NCBI GenBank assembly: GCA_964638715.1
Contig: CAZWZF010000023.1
Span: 1 to 64,000 of the forward strand
Origin: JBAXQQ01 sp037131695
GTDB lineage: Bacteria > Armatimonadota > Hebobacteria > CAIYQO01
Direction: 5' to 3'
DNA: 64,000 nt
Part shown: in pieces, positions 46,101 to 55,131 of the stretch
Position numbering within the stretch: the stretch's first letter is position 1
Layout of the letters: each line of letters opens with the position of its first letter
Translations under genes and position numbers: made by a program
Notes under the pieces: model-generated
What the model was told of the DNA's origin: nothing
Database searches by the model: none
What the model saw: only the letters and a program-made list of their open reading frames with translations

Positions 46101-48413
46101 ATGCAGCAGATTTTAGATGCGATTTTAGAATTAGATATTCTTTCATCGCCAAAAGATTATGCAGTACAAATCATGCAAATACTCTGTGAAGGATTAAAAT
46201 ACAAATCCGGAGTAGTGCATGAAATGTTGGCAGAAGATAATTCTGTAGCAATATTTTCCGCATTTAATATGTCGGATGAGTATCCTCGTGTCGCCACTTT
46301 GGAAGACCTGTGCATTTTAGAAGAAGATAGATTAAATCCTCAAGTTTTATATTTTAATATAACCAACGATGAAGTAAGTGGTTTAATGAAGCAGTTATAT
46401 TTTCATGGAACACGAGCAATTGTTATAGTACCATTAGTTTATAAAGATGAAGTATTTGGATTTTATGAATTATATGATAATAAATTACGTGAAATTAGTG
46501 ATGAAATGTTAATTCTTTTAGCAAGAATTGCAGAATTGGTTTCTGTAGCAATTACAAGTAATAAATATCTTGAACAGTTAAATGTTAAGACATTTGCATT
46601 ACAATCTGAAATAGTTGAAAGAAAACGTGTAGAATCCGCACTTCGTGAAGCATTAAGAAAAAGAAAAGAACTTGAGGAGATAATTAACCGTAGTCCAGTA
46701 GTAGTATGTTTATGGAATTCTGGTAAAGATTATCCATTTGAGTTTGTGTCGCAATCAATTGAACAATTCGGATATTCAATGCAAGACTTAGTTGATAATA
46801 AGATCACTCTTTTCAGTTTAATACCTGATGATGATATTGACAGAGTGAAGGCAGAGATAATTCTGCATTCTAATTCTGGTGAAAATGATTTTATTATTAC
46901 TCACAAAATAAATACAAAAAATGGCAATTTCAGGTGGGTTGAAAATCATATCTGGTTGCGACATGATACTGATGGACTTGACTTATTAACTGTTGTTACT
47001 GGTGGTCATGGTGTCATTACTCATTTGCAAGGAATAATGTTGGATGTCACTGAACGTAAGCATGCTGAAGAAATTATAAGGCATCAGGCATTTCACGACC
47101 ATTTAACGGATTTGCCCAACCGTGTATTATTTCAGGACCGCTTAACTCATGCTTTAGCATCTGCAAAACGCAATCATAGAAAAATGTCAGTAATGTTTCT
47201 TGATCTGGATAGGTTTAAAACGATTAACGATACTCTTGGACATCCAATTGGTGATTTGCTGCTTAAAGAAGTATCAAGACGGTTAAGAATGAGATTACGG
47301 TCAGAAGATACTGTAGCGCGTCTTGGCGGTGATGAATTTACCATGTTATTGCCTGATATCCGTATGCCTGAAGATGCTGCCGAGGTTGCCCGTTCTTTAC
47401 TGTCTGCGGTAAATATGCCATATCATCTGGAAGACCATGAATTACATATCGGTTGCAGTATTGGTATAGCGATGTTTCCTGAAGATGGTCATGATTCTAA
47501 GACGTTGCTGCAAAATGCTGATACAGCATTGTATCAAGCTAAGGAACATGGTAGAAATAATTTTCAATTTTATTCTTCAACAATGACTGAACGGGCATTA
47601 GAAAGAATGACTTTGGAAAATGAACTTCGCCATGCATTAGCTAAAAAACAGTTTACTTTGCATTATCAACCTCAAATAGAAATATTATCAGGAAAGGTTG
47701 TAGGTACTGAAGCACTTTTACGCTGGAGTCATCCAGTGTTAGGGTCAATATCGCCTGCTAAGTTTATACCGATAGCAGAAGAAACCGGTATGATTGAAGC
47801 TATTGGCATGTGGGTGATTGAACAGGCATGTGCACAAAATGCATATTGGCAAAAGGCTGGTTATCCACCGATGACGGTTGCGGTAAATTTATCTTCCCGG
47901 CAATTTTATCAAGAAAATTTAAAGTATTGTTTACAAAAGACGTTAGCAGAGACAGGTTTAGATCCGCAGTATCTTGAAATTGAGATTACTGAGAGTGTAG
48001 TTGTACGAAATATTGATTACACTGTTGGTTTGCTCCGTGAATTTCGAGATATGGGGATAAAACTTTCAATGGATGATTTTGGCACTGGTTATTCATCGTT
48101 GTCATATTTGAAAATTTTACCGCTAAATACTTTAAAAATTGACCAGTCTTTTATTCGCGGAATTACCGCTGATATTCATGACCGGGCAATTTCAGCAGCG
48201 ATAATTACTATGGGAAAATCACTCGGTTTACGTGTTATTGCCGAAGGTGTTGAAATGCATGAACAATTGGCATTATTGAAAGACTTGGAATGTTATGGTT
48301 GCCAGGGCTATTTATTCAGTAAGCCAGTAACAGCCCAGGAAGCTGAAAGTTTATTGAATATTGCATCAAAAGGAATAAAAATAAATCATGCCGGATCCCG
48401 TGTTTTTGCTTGA
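46101..48413 (+). CDS. GAF-PAS-GGDEF-EAL cyclic-di-GMP turnover protein
   Basis: This 770-residue soluble protein has a GAF-like region (about 1-155), a PAS domain (about 195-325), a GGDEF domain with intact RLGGDEF near residue 408, and an EAL domain with TEALLRW near 537 and DDFGTGYSSL. An RxxD inhibitory site (RSED) lies five residues before GGDEF, as in product-inhibited cyclases. Both active sites look intact, so it could make or degrade cyclic-di-GMP. Placement between cheY and cheX ties it to motility control. It follows cheY by 17 nt. Confidence 0.93.
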   Translation: MQQILDAILELDILSSPKDYAVQIMQILCEGLKYKSGVVHEMLAEDNSVAIFSAFNMSDEYPRVATLEDLCILEEDRLNPQVLYFNITNDEVSGLMKQLYFHGTRAIVIVPLVYKDEVFGFYELYDNKLREISDEMLILLARIAELVSVAITSNKYLEQLNVKTFALQSEIVERKRVESALREALRKRKELEEIINRSPVVVCLWNSGKDYPFEFVSQSIEQFGYSMQDLVDNKITLFSLIPDDDIDRVKAEIILHSNSGENDFIITHKINTKNGNFRWVENHIWLRHDTDGLDLLTVVTGGHGVITHLQGIMLDVTERKHAEEIIRHQAFHDHLTDLPNRVLFQDRLTHALASAKRNHRKMSVMFLDLDRFKTINDTLGHPIGDLLLKEVSRRLRMRLRSEDTVARLGGDEFTMLLPDIRMPEDAAEVARSLLSAVNMPYHLEDHELHIGCSIGIAMFPEDGHDSKTLLQNADTALYQAKEHGRNNFQFYSSTMTERALERMTLENELRHALAKKQFTLHYQPQIEILSGKVVGTEALLRWSHPVLGSISPAKFIPIAEETGMIEAIGMWVIEQACAQNAYWQKAGYPPMTVAVNLSSRQFYQENLKYCLQKTLAETGLDPQYLEIEITESVVVRNIDYTVGLLREFRDMGIKLSMDDFGTGYSSLSYLKILPLNTLKIDQSFIRGITADIHDRAISAAIITMGKSLGLRVIAEGVEMHEQLALLKDLECYGCQGYLFSKPVTAQEAESLLNIASKGIKINHAGSRVFA

Positions 48414-48447
48414 AGTTGATTTCTGAAAATGATATTATCATACAGTA

Positions 48448-48464
48448 TTCCGGTAATACCGGAA
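48448..48464. repeat. Short perfect-arm inverted repeat before cheX
   Basis: TTCCGGTAATACCGGAA has 7-bp perfect arms around a 3-base centre and lies 15 bp before the preferred cheX GTG start. It could be an RNA hairpin that affects cheX translation or a protein site. Confidence 0.6.
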
Positions 48465-48479
48465 AATGAGGAGTCTATA

Positions 48480-48944
48480 GTGAGAGTTGAGTTCATAAAT
48501 CCGTTTATAATGGCGGGTACAGAAGTATTAAAACAGCTTGTTGGTGGAGAAGCAGAACGTGGTCAATTGGCGGTTAGATCGTCGGTTTTCACCACTCAAC
48601 AGGTGTCAATAGTTGTAGGTGTAAATGGCGCAATAAAAGGTGAGGTGATTTTTGGTATGTCGCAGGTAACAGCTACCAAGATTGCTTCAGCTATGATGAT
48701 GAGTACTTTAGTTGCTTTTGATGAAATGGCAGTTAGTGCTATCTCTGAATTAGGCAACATCATAAGTGGTAATGCTACTACTCTGCTTAATGATGCGGGT
48801 TTTGATTGTGACTTAACTCCTCCAACGGTAATTCGCGGGGTTAATGTAGAAATAGGAACTCAAACACCAGCACTCATGGTTCCAATTTATACTATCTGCG
48901 GTAAAATTGATATTAATGTATCCCTTACTGATTCAGGTGCATAG
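48480..48944 (+). CDS. cheX: CheX-type CheY-P phosphatase
   Basis: This 154-residue protein has the CheX/CheC phosphatase motif in ISELGNIISGNATTLL followed by LTPPTV. I start at GTG 48480 because GAGGAG (48468-48473) is 6 nt upstream and the sequence then opens like CheX (VRVEFINPFIMAGTEVLKQL). An ATG at 48429 is in frame but unsupported. Having both CheC and CheX suggests tight or compartmented removal of CheY-P. Confidence 0.88.
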   Translation: MRVEFINPFIMAGTEVLKQLVGGEAERGQLAVRSSVFTTQQVSIVVGVNGAIKGEVIFGMSQVTATKIASAMMMSTLVAFDEMAVSAISELGNIISGNATTLLNDAGFDCDLTPPTVIRGVNVEIGTQTPALMVPIYTICGKIDINVSLTDSGA

Positions 48945-48958
48945 GTTCAGGTGATTTT

Positions 48959-49927
48959 ATGCTGCAACAGTCAGATATAAATGTTTTGCTAAATACCCTT
49001 GCGGCTGCTCAACATGATGGTAAAGGGGGAGCTGGTAAGTTTTCTGAAGTAAAGTTATATGACTTTGCCAGACCAGATAACATACCCAGCGAGTTTTTGC
49101 GTGCCCTTGAAAATATAAATGCGGCATTTGCGCGTTCGATGGTGGGTATTTTAACAAGTTATCTTTCTTTCAGCGTTACTGTTGAACCTTTATCAATTGA
49201 CCAGATGACTTTTCGGCAATTTTGTCGCGAAGTGCCAGAGACTACTGCACTTGCTCTTATCAACATTGCTCCCATTGAAGGCACTGCATTATTGGAATTA
49301 AATCCTCATATAGCCTGGAATCTAATTGATAGAGGTTTGGGTGGCAAAGGTGAGGTAATAGAGGCTCCCCGTGATTTCTCTACTACAGAAAAAGGATTGT
49401 TGGAAGACTATTTCAGACGCATATTGCGAGAGTTTGGAAGAGCATGGACAACCCTTGTACCCATGCATCCAGCGTTGCGCGAAGTTATGACAAATGTAAT
49501 GTTAACCCGGATAGCTCAACCAGATGATAGAATGGTGGTATGTTCTTTCAGTATAAACTATCAGGATGTGACTGGTATGTCGACATATTGTATTCCAGCC
49601 TCAAATCTTGATTTTGAAAGAATACTTAATCGTGAAGAATCATGGGATGAAACTGAAAGAATAGAAATGAGCCAGGAAATGGTTCAGGAAATTATTACTA
49701 AGAATTTCCAAAATGTGCCGATAACTTTGCGTAATTGTTTGCCTGACATCACAATGTCCCTGGGAGAATTATCATCAATGTCTCCGGGTGATGTTATAAA
49801 TATTGGTACTAAAGTTGATGAACTTGCAGAAGTAAGAATTGGTGACATTAAAGTTTTTCATTCCAGGCCAGTAACAAAAGATGAATTTATGGCAATGGAA
49901 ATACTTGACCCGGTGAAGGGGGAATAA
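48959..49927 (+). CDS. fliM: Flagellar motor switch protein FliM
   Basis: This 322-residue C-ring protein has the N-terminal CheY-P-binding motif (LQQSDINVLLNTL), the CheC-like middle domain and a C-terminal SpoA domain (LGELSSMSPGDVINIGTKVDELAEVRIGDIKVFHSRP). It follows cheX by 14 nt and abuts fliN. It is the conventional FliM of the two FliM-like proteins in the window. Confidence 0.96.
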   Translation: MLQQSDINVLLNTLAAAQHDGKGGAGKFSEVKLYDFARPDNIPSEFLRALENINAAFARSMVGILTSYLSFSVTVEPLSIDQMTFRQFCREVPETTALALINIAPIEGTALLELNPHIAWNLIDRGLGGKGEVIEAPRDFSTTEKGLLEDYFRRILREFGRAWTTLVPMHPALREVMTNVMLTRIAQPDDRMVVCSFSINYQDVTGMSTYCIPASNLDFERILNREESWDETERIEMSQEMVQEIITKNFQNVPITLRNCLPDITMSLGELSSMSPGDVINIGTKVDELAEVRIGDIKVFHSRPVTKDEFMAMEILDPVKGE

Positions 49928-50230
49928 ATGACAGATAATTATTCTGATGATAATATGAATAATGCCTCTGGTGTAGATGGTGAGCATGATATTTCATTTT
50001 TGAATGAAATTGAGGTGACAGTAACCGTGGAATTAGGAAGAACTGTCATGTCTGTTAAAGATATTCTAAAGCTGCACCGTGGTTCTGTAGTTGAGTTAGA
50101 AAAATTGGTTGGACAGCCAGTTGATTTATTAATTAATGGTACTCCGATGGCAAAAGGTGAAGTTATTGTTATTAATGAAAGATTTGGCTTTAGGATAACA
50201 AAGTTTCTCACTCAAAATGAAAGTGTGTAA
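49928..50230 (+). CDS. fliN: Flagellar motor switch protein FliN
   Basis: This 100-residue protein is essentially one SpoA domain (VTVTVELGRTVMSVKDILKLHRGSVVELEKLVGQPVDLLINGTPMAKGEVIVINERFGFRIT), the canonical FliN core, with a short acidic N-terminal extension. Its start is immediately after the fliM stop. It forms the base of the C-ring with FliM and FliG. Confidence 0.96.
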   Translation: MTDNYSDDNMNNASGVDGEHDISFLNEIEVTVTVELGRTVMSVKDILKLHRGSVVELEKLVGQPVDLLINGTPMAKGEVIVINERFGFRITKFLTQNESV

Positions 50231-50240
50231 AGGGGAATAG

Positions 50241-51278
50241 ATGCCTGTTCAGCAGTTAACTAATATAGAAAAAGCTGCAGCTATACTGGTAAGTCTGGGG
50301 GTTGAAAAAGCCGCCCAGGTTTTGGCGCATCTTACCTATGACCAGGTTCAATTGTTGGCAAGTCAAATGGTGCATACTGGACGTATTACTCCTGAAACCC
50401 GTGAACAGCTTTGTGAAGAATTGGTAGAGAAATATTCTCATTCATTGGGTGAAGAGGCTGTCGGTGGACTTGCTTTTGTACAGCGTATTTTATCTGAGAC
50501 ATTTGGTTCAGATCGTGCTTCATTAGTAATGGAACAATTAATGCCAAATAAATCCGGTAAACCTTTTATGTCATTAAGAAGTGCTGACCCACCTAAAATT
50601 ATGGATGTTCTTGCCGGAGAAAATCCAGCTATAATTGCAATTGTAATGTATTATCTGCCACGGGATAAAGCCGCGAGTATCTTAGCGGGACTTGCTGATA
50701 ATATCCGTGATGAGGTTGTGCTGCGATTAATCAATATGGATACACCAGTACCGCAAATGGTATCTCGTTTAGATGAATTATTGACACGAAAATTAACCGA
50801 GATTCAATCAGGAGATGAAGAAACCCGCGAAAAAGATATTGGTAAAGTCTCAGGAGCACGTACACTGGTAGAGATTTTAGGTCAGGCACATCCAAGTGTT
50901 GAAAAACGAACCTACGAGTTTTTACAGACTAAAGACCCGGAATTAGCAGAAGAAGTACGAAAATCAATGTTCGTTTTTGAAGATATTAATAAACTGCTGC
51001 CGAAAGATGTTCAGCAGGTTGTTCGTGAATTAACTAACCAGGAGATTGCAATTTCTCTCAAAACTGCGTCTGAAGATTTGAAAAAACTTATTTTTGCCAA
51101 CGTTTCTGAAAATACTGCAAAAATGATTGCAGAAGAAATTTCGTTAATGGGCCCAATTCGTGTAAGTACTGTAGAAGAAACTCAGCAGAAATTTGTAGCA
51201 ACCGTACGCAGATTAGCAGAAGAAGGTTTAATAAATATGCATGTCAGTGCCGGTGGTGATGATGAATTAATGGTATAA
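50241..51278 (+). CDS. fliG: Flagellar motor switch protein FliG
   Basis: This 345-residue rotor protein has FliG N, middle and C-terminal torque domains. Evidence includes EKAAAILVSLGVEKAAQVLAHL at the start, the middle-domain ENPAIIAIVMYYLP, and the charged C-terminal helix (QEIAISLKTASEDLKKLIFANVSENTAKMIAEEI) that contacts the stator. It ends the cheW-fliG unit with a terminator. Finding fliG here rather than next to fliF is less common. Confidence 0.95.
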   Translation: MPVQQLTNIEKAAAILVSLGVEKAAQVLAHLTYDQVQLLASQMVHTGRITPETREQLCEELVEKYSHSLGEEAVGGLAFVQRILSETFGSDRASLVMEQLMPNKSGKPFMSLRSADPPKIMDVLAGENPAIIAIVMYYLPRDKAASILAGLADNIRDEVVLRLINMDTPVPQMVSRLDELLTRKLTEIQSGDEETREKDIGKVSGARTLVEILGQAHPSVEKRTYEFLQTKDPELAEEVRKSMFVFEDINKLLPKDVQQVVRELTNQEIAISLKTASEDLKKLIFANVSENTAKMIAEEISLMGPIRVSTVEETQQKFVATVRRLAEEGLINMHVSAGGDDELMV

Positions 51279-51305
51279 TTACGAGTATCAAGGAAGACTG
51301 CTTAT

Positions 51306-51334
51306 AACCCCGGCATTATATGCCTGGGGTTTTT
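51306..51334 (+). terminator. Terminator after fliG
   Basis: AACCCC-GGCA pairs with TGCC-GGGGTT with one bulged T (51325) and a TTATA loop, followed by five T residues. It closes the long che-fli transcription unit. Confidence 0.88.
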
Positions 51335-51370
51335 CGTTTAATTATAATTATGATAAATAATAGTAAAATG

Positions 51371-51393
51371 TTGTATTATATGGTATAATACAA
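51371..51393 (+). promoter_or_regulatory. Putative promoter/operator of the fliM2-flhA operon
   Basis: A perfect TATAAT (51384-51389) lies within the inverted repeat TTGTATTATA-TGG-TATAATACAA. The -35 region is weak, so activation may be needed. GGAA lies before the ATG at 51415. The dyad over the -10 echoes the arrangement at the cheW promoter. Confidence 0.5.
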
Positions 51394-51414
51394 CGTAAAG
51401 AAAAAAGGAATAGT

Positions 51415-52281
51415 ATGACAAAATACAACTTTAATAACAGGAATTCTGATAATAATGATGATATGAATAAAGAAGAACGTGAAGTATCGCGTGTTTTACA
51501 GCAGCTTCACGCTTCTTTTGCAGATTCATTCACGCATTTATTTCGTGAAGTTGATGCAAATTCGTCATCGGTAGCGGTCGCAGATTTACATACATCATCA
51601 GCTGAACAGATTTTCATGTCTGAAGCTGCAGGTTGGAGTGTTACCTTTAGTCTTAACGGTCACATCGCTGGTGTAATAGAATTTTCTAATGTCATCAGTA
51701 CAATATTTGCTGGATTATTATGTGGTTATTCACCTGAAATGTCTGCCCTTACACCGCGTCCATTAAGTGAAATTGAACGTGAAATGATGAAGGATAAAGC
51801 AGACAAGTTATTAGCCGATTACGCATCAGCCTGGTCTGCTCGAATACCTTTACGACTTGCTTATACTGATGATGTATGGAAATTTTCTGCTGATGAGCAG
51901 GTTTTTGTTGCTTCGTATCAAGCTAAATTAGGCAATACTGTCGGGTGGGTAAGGATAATATTGCGTATGAGTACTTGGAAACCTGTAATTGATAATATTA
52001 ATCGTCGATCATTATCACCTGCACCTGCGATGTCAAATCCTAATTTACTTAAAGTTTTGGGGGATTGTCCAATCGTTGGCAGTGCCTTATTGGGAAGTAC
52101 ACGAGTTACAGTTAATGATATTCTGAATATTCAAGTTGGAGATGTCATTTGTCTTGACCAACATCCAAATGAACCGATTGAAATAAGAATTAATAATGTC
52201 CCTAAACTTATTGGTGAAGTTAAAAAAGATGGTGGTCGATATATAATTTCTGTTAATGGTAGAGCGGAAGGGAGGAAATAA
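51415..52281 (+). CDS. Second FliM-like switch protein
   Basis: This 288-residue protein has a CheC-like middle region (about 60-190) and a C-terminal SpoA domain (about 210-285: GSTRVTVNDILNIQVGDVICLDQHPNEPIEIRINNVPKLIGEV). It resembles FliM in order, but lacks the N-terminal CheY-P-binding motif; its first 30 residues are acidic and Asn-rich. It is followed by a second FliN-like gene, overlapping by one base. It may form an alternative or accessory C-ring component, or help sort export substrates. Its placement at the head of the export-apparatus operon favours an export-linked role. Confidence 0.75.
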   Translation: MTKYNFNNRNSDNNDDMNKEEREVSRVLQQLHASFADSFTHLFREVDANSSSVAVADLHTSSAEQIFMSEAAGWSVTFSLNGHIAGVIEFSNVISTIFAGLLCGYSPEMSALTPRPLSEIEREMMKDKADKLLADYASAWSARIPLRLAYTDDVWKFSADEQVFVASYQAKLGNTVGWVRIILRMSTWKPVIDNINRRSLSPAPAMSNPNLLKVLGDCPIVGSALLGSTRVTVNDILNIQVGDVICLDQHPNEPIEIRINNVPKLIGEVKKDGGRYIISVNGRAEGRK

Positions 52282-52697
52282 TGGATTTAAATGATTTATT
52301 GGCTGAGGTTGAAGGTATTGGTGGTGACCAATTTATACCACAGGTAAAAGACAAGCCTAAAGTGAAACCAGTACAGAAAGCTGAAGTAATTGTTGACGAA
52401 AATAATATACAATTCGCTGAAACATTACCTATGCAAACAGGGGTTATGCCTAATATAGATGCTGTATTAGATGTTGAGTTGGAAATAACTGTCGAATTAG
52501 GTAAATGCCAGATAGCAATAAAAGATTTATTGAATGACCCCGTATCGTGTCAATTAATACTTGATAAATCTGCTGATGACCCATTAGCAATTTACGCTAA
52601 TGGTCATAAGATAGGGTATGGTGAGGCTTTAGTAGTTGATAACAGGTTAGCAGTAAGAATAAATAAGTTGTCTACAGGTAATGGAGAATATGATTAG
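52281..52697 (+). CDS. Second FliN-like protein
   Basis: This 138-residue protein has a C-terminal SpoA domain (about 65-132: VELEITVELGKCQIAIKDLLNDP...IYANGHKIGYGEALVVDNRLAVRINKL) and a 60-residue Lys/Pro/Val-rich N-terminal arm. It is distinct from the 100-residue FliN encoded earlier. Its ATG overlaps the stop of the FliM-like gene by one base, so the pair is translationally coupled and probably functions together. Confidence 0.82.
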   Translation: MDLNDLLAEVEGIGGDQFIPQVKDKPKVKPVQKAEVIVDENNIQFAETLPMQTGVMPNIDAVLDVELEITVELGKCQIAIKDLLNDPVSCQLILDKSADDPLAIYANGHKIGYGEALVVDNRLAVRINKLSTGNGEYD

Positions 52698-53310
52698 CAT
52701 GAAAAAAGTTTTATTTTTATTAATGATAATTATTACCGTGATTCTACCTATATACGGGCAGAATCCGGTATCATCAAATAATTCAACTATTCCTAAATAT
52801 GATTCTCAAAATAGGCCTGCTGGAAGTATCCCGAATCCTGAAGCTGGTATACCAATTGGTCATGATAGTTCTACTGCAACCAATCAACCAGTAGCAGTAG
52901 ATAAACCAGATGAAAAGAAAGAACTATCACCGATATTTAAATTTTTTAATGTTTTACTAAGCCTTGCGATTGTGTTAATTGTTGCATACATTGTCATGAA
53001 TATTTTGAAAAAGATATATAACGGCGATATACGATTGCCTGGTAATATGAAAATCCCTGAATCTTCGGTTAAACATGGTTTGATTCGTGTAGTTGAGACT
53101 GCTTCATTAGGTCAGGGTAGAACGTTATATCTCATTACTGTTGAAAAACGTGCTTTTTTAGTAGCATCTTCCGGGCAGCAATTTACATTAATAGGTGAAT
53201 TTGTTGATGAAGAATGGCAAAGTAATTTAACATCAAACACCAGTGGAACTCCTGCGCCAATTGAAGCGGCGTTAAGCAGGATATTGGGAAATAAGGAAAA
53301 ACGAAATTGA
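52690..53310 (+). CDS. fliO: Flagellar export apparatus protein FliO
   Basis: This protein of about 206 residues has a signal-like N terminus (KKVLFLLMIIITVILPIYG), a Ser/Asn/Pro-rich external segment, one membrane helix (about 80-102: FFNVLLSLAIVLIVAYIVMNIL) and a cytoplasmic domain with VVETASLGQGRTLYLITVEKRAFLVASSGQ, the FliO hallmark. Starts at 52690 and 52699 are both possible: GGAG lies 3 or 12 nt upstream respectively. It precedes fliP with overlapping codons. Confidence 0.88.
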   Translation: MISMKKVLFLLMIIITVILPIYGQNPVSSNNSTIPKYDSQNRPAGSIPNPEAGIPIGHDSSTATNQPVAVDKPDEKKELSPIFKFFNVLLSLAIVLIVAYIVMNILKKIYNGDIRLPGNMKIPESSVKHGLIRVVETASLGQGRTLYLITVEKRAFLVASSGQQFTLIGEFVDEEWQSNLTSNTSGTPAPIEAALSRILGNKEKRN

Positions 53311-54062
53311 TTAAAAGGCAACAGTTATTTAGAATATTAGCTGTACTGTCTTTATTGCTGATTACAGCAGTTATTAATGCTCAAGCACCTGCCATACCTA
53401 AAGTCAGCATTAATGTCGGCCCGGGTCAAGAAGGCGACTTATCATTAAGTTTACAGATTATTCTGTTACTGACGGTGCTAAGTTTAGCACCTGCAATTGT
53501 AATTTTATTGACTTCTTTTACCAGAATTGTAATTGTATTAAGTTTTACCCGTAATGCATTGGGAACTCAGCAAATCCCGCCTAATTCAGTGCTGATTGGT
53601 TTAGCATTATTCCTGACAGCCTTTACAATGGCTCCGGTATGGCAGCAGATTGATAAAGATGCTTATCAACCATATATGCAAAAGCAAATCGGGTACAAGA
53701 CAGCTTTTGAATTAGCGAAGTTTCCTTTACGTTCATTCATGTTTAAGCAGACCCGCGATGCTGATTTGAGATTATTCATTGAGCTTGCTAAGGTTCAACA
53801 ACCCAAAACAATGGCGGAAGTGCCAACTTACATCTTAATTCCTGCATTTATTATCAGTGAATTAAAAACAGCTTTTACTATGGGATTTTTAATATTTATC
53901 CCTTTTGTCATTGTAGACCTTGTCGTTGCGACAGTTCTTATGTCTATGGGTATGATGATGATGCCGCCTGTTTTAATATCATTACCGTGTAAAATTATGT
54001 TGTTTGTAATGATTGACGGCTGGGCTTTAATAGCTCGCAGCCTGGTGACAAGTTTTAACTGA
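53307..54062 (+). CDS. fliP: Flagellar export gate protein FliP
   Basis: This 251-residue protein forms the export gate with FliQ and FliR. It has a cleavable signal (LSLLLITAVINA), LTSFTRIVIVLSFTRNALGTQQIPPN, and the C-terminal LIPAFIISELKTAFTMGFLIFIPFVIVDLVVA...MMMMPP block. The start is a TTG (53307) that overlaps the fliO stop, with AAGGA about 9 nt upstream. Confidence 0.97.
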   Translation: MIKRQQLFRILAVLSLLLITAVINAQAPAIPKVSINVGPGQEGDLSLSLQIILLLTVLSLAPAIVILLTSFTRIVIVLSFTRNALGTQQIPPNSVLIGLALFLTAFTMAPVWQQIDKDAYQPYMQKQIGYKTAFELAKFPLRSFMFKQTRDADLRLFIELAKVQQPKTMAEVPTYILIPAFIISELKTAFTMGFLIFIPFVIVDLVVATVLMSMGMMMMPPVLISLPCKIMLFVMIDGWALIARSLVTSFN

Positions 54063-54074
54063 AGGTAATTTAAA

Positions 54075-54344
54075 ATGACTGACATAGCTGTTTTAGAAAT
54101 TGCAAAAAGAGCAATGATGGTAGGCATTGAAGTAGCTGGTCCATTGCTTATTGCAAGTTTGCTGGTAGGTACTATTGTTGGTATTTTAATGGCTGCTACA
54201 CAAATTCAAGAGTTTACACTTACATTTGTTCCAAAAATCATCACCATGGCAATTGTTTTATTAGTTGCTGGTCCCTGGATGCTGCAAACAATGAAAACTT
54301 TTGCATTGATGATGTTAGCCAAATTACCAGAGATGGCACCATAA
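54075..54344 (+). CDS. fliQ: Flagellar export gate protein FliQ
   Basis: This is an 89-residue two-helix membrane protein: an N-terminal amphipathic start, IEVAGPLLIASLLVGTIVGILMAATQIQEFTLTFVPKII, and a second helix. Size and the QIQE...TFVPK segment are diagnostic. It lies between fliP and fliR. Confidence 0.97.
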   Translation: MTDIAVLEIAKRAMMVGIEVAGPLLIASLLVGTIVGILMAATQIQEFTLTFVPKIITMAIVLLVAGPWMLQTMKTFALMMLAKLPEMAP

Positions 54345-54345
54345 A

Positions 54346-55119
54346 ATGGAATGGCCGGCAAATGCTGATGCTATCCAGAATTTGCTGCTCATATTTGCAC
54401 GTATGGGTGGATTAGTTATGACTGCGCCTGTCTTTAGCAGTCATCGCGTACCACCTCAATTAAGAGTCGCGATATCGGTAATAATGACATTGATAGTATT
54501 CCCATTAGTACGTCCAATGCCGATTGAGAATTCAATAATAAATTTTGGATTTTTAATATTAAATGAAGTAATTATTGGCTTAGTGCTTGGGTTTACGGCT
54601 AATATGATATTTATGGTTATTCAGGTTGCTGGTGAAATGCAGGATACGCAGATAGGTTTTGGATTCGCTGGTGTCGTTGATGCTAATATGGGACATTCAA
54701 GTGCAATTGTTGGTCAATTACAGATGATTATGATGTGGATAATATTTGTGGCTGCTAATGGACACCATTTTCTGTTGAGAGCAGTTACTGAGTCATTTAT
54801 TTTGATTCCACCAGGATTGGGAGCTTTTCAAGTTGCAGGTGTTAATAGAATGGTGGCTATAAGCGCAGAAATGCTGATGCTTGCTGTTAAGATAGGAGCA
54901 CCTGTTGTAGCGGCTGTATTGGTTGCAGATATGTCTATGGGTGTGTTGCAAAGAACAGCACCACAATTAAACTTAATGGCAGTTGGATTTCAGGTAAAAA
55001 TTGCCGTTGGAGTTATTGTTTTAATTCTGGCTATGCCAATGATTGTTGGCATGCAATATGACCTGGTAAGTTATATGGCACGTATTGTTAATGAAATGAT
55101 GGTGTTTTTTAAACCTTGA
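54346..55119 (+). CDS. fliR: Flagellar export gate protein FliR
   Basis: This 257-residue membrane protein has multiple helices and the family features FARMGGLVMTAPVFSS, GFTANMIFMVIQVAGEMQDTQIGFGFA and APQLNLMAVGFQVKI. It starts one base after the fliQ stop and is followed by flhB, 12 nt later. Confidence 0.97.
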   Translation: MEWPANADAIQNLLLIFARMGGLVMTAPVFSSHRVPPQLRVAISVIMTLIVFPLVRPMPIENSIINFGFLILNEVIIGLVLGFTANMIFMVIQVAGEMQDTQIGFGFAGVVDANMGHSSAIVGQLQMIMMWIIFVAANGHHFLLRAVTESFILIPPGLGAFQVAGVNRMVAISAEMLMLAVKIGAPVVAAVLVADMSMGVLQRTAPQLNLMAVGFQVKIAVGVIVLILAMPMIVGMQYDLVSYMARIVNEMMVFFKP

Positions 55120-55131
55120 ATGAGGTAATTA

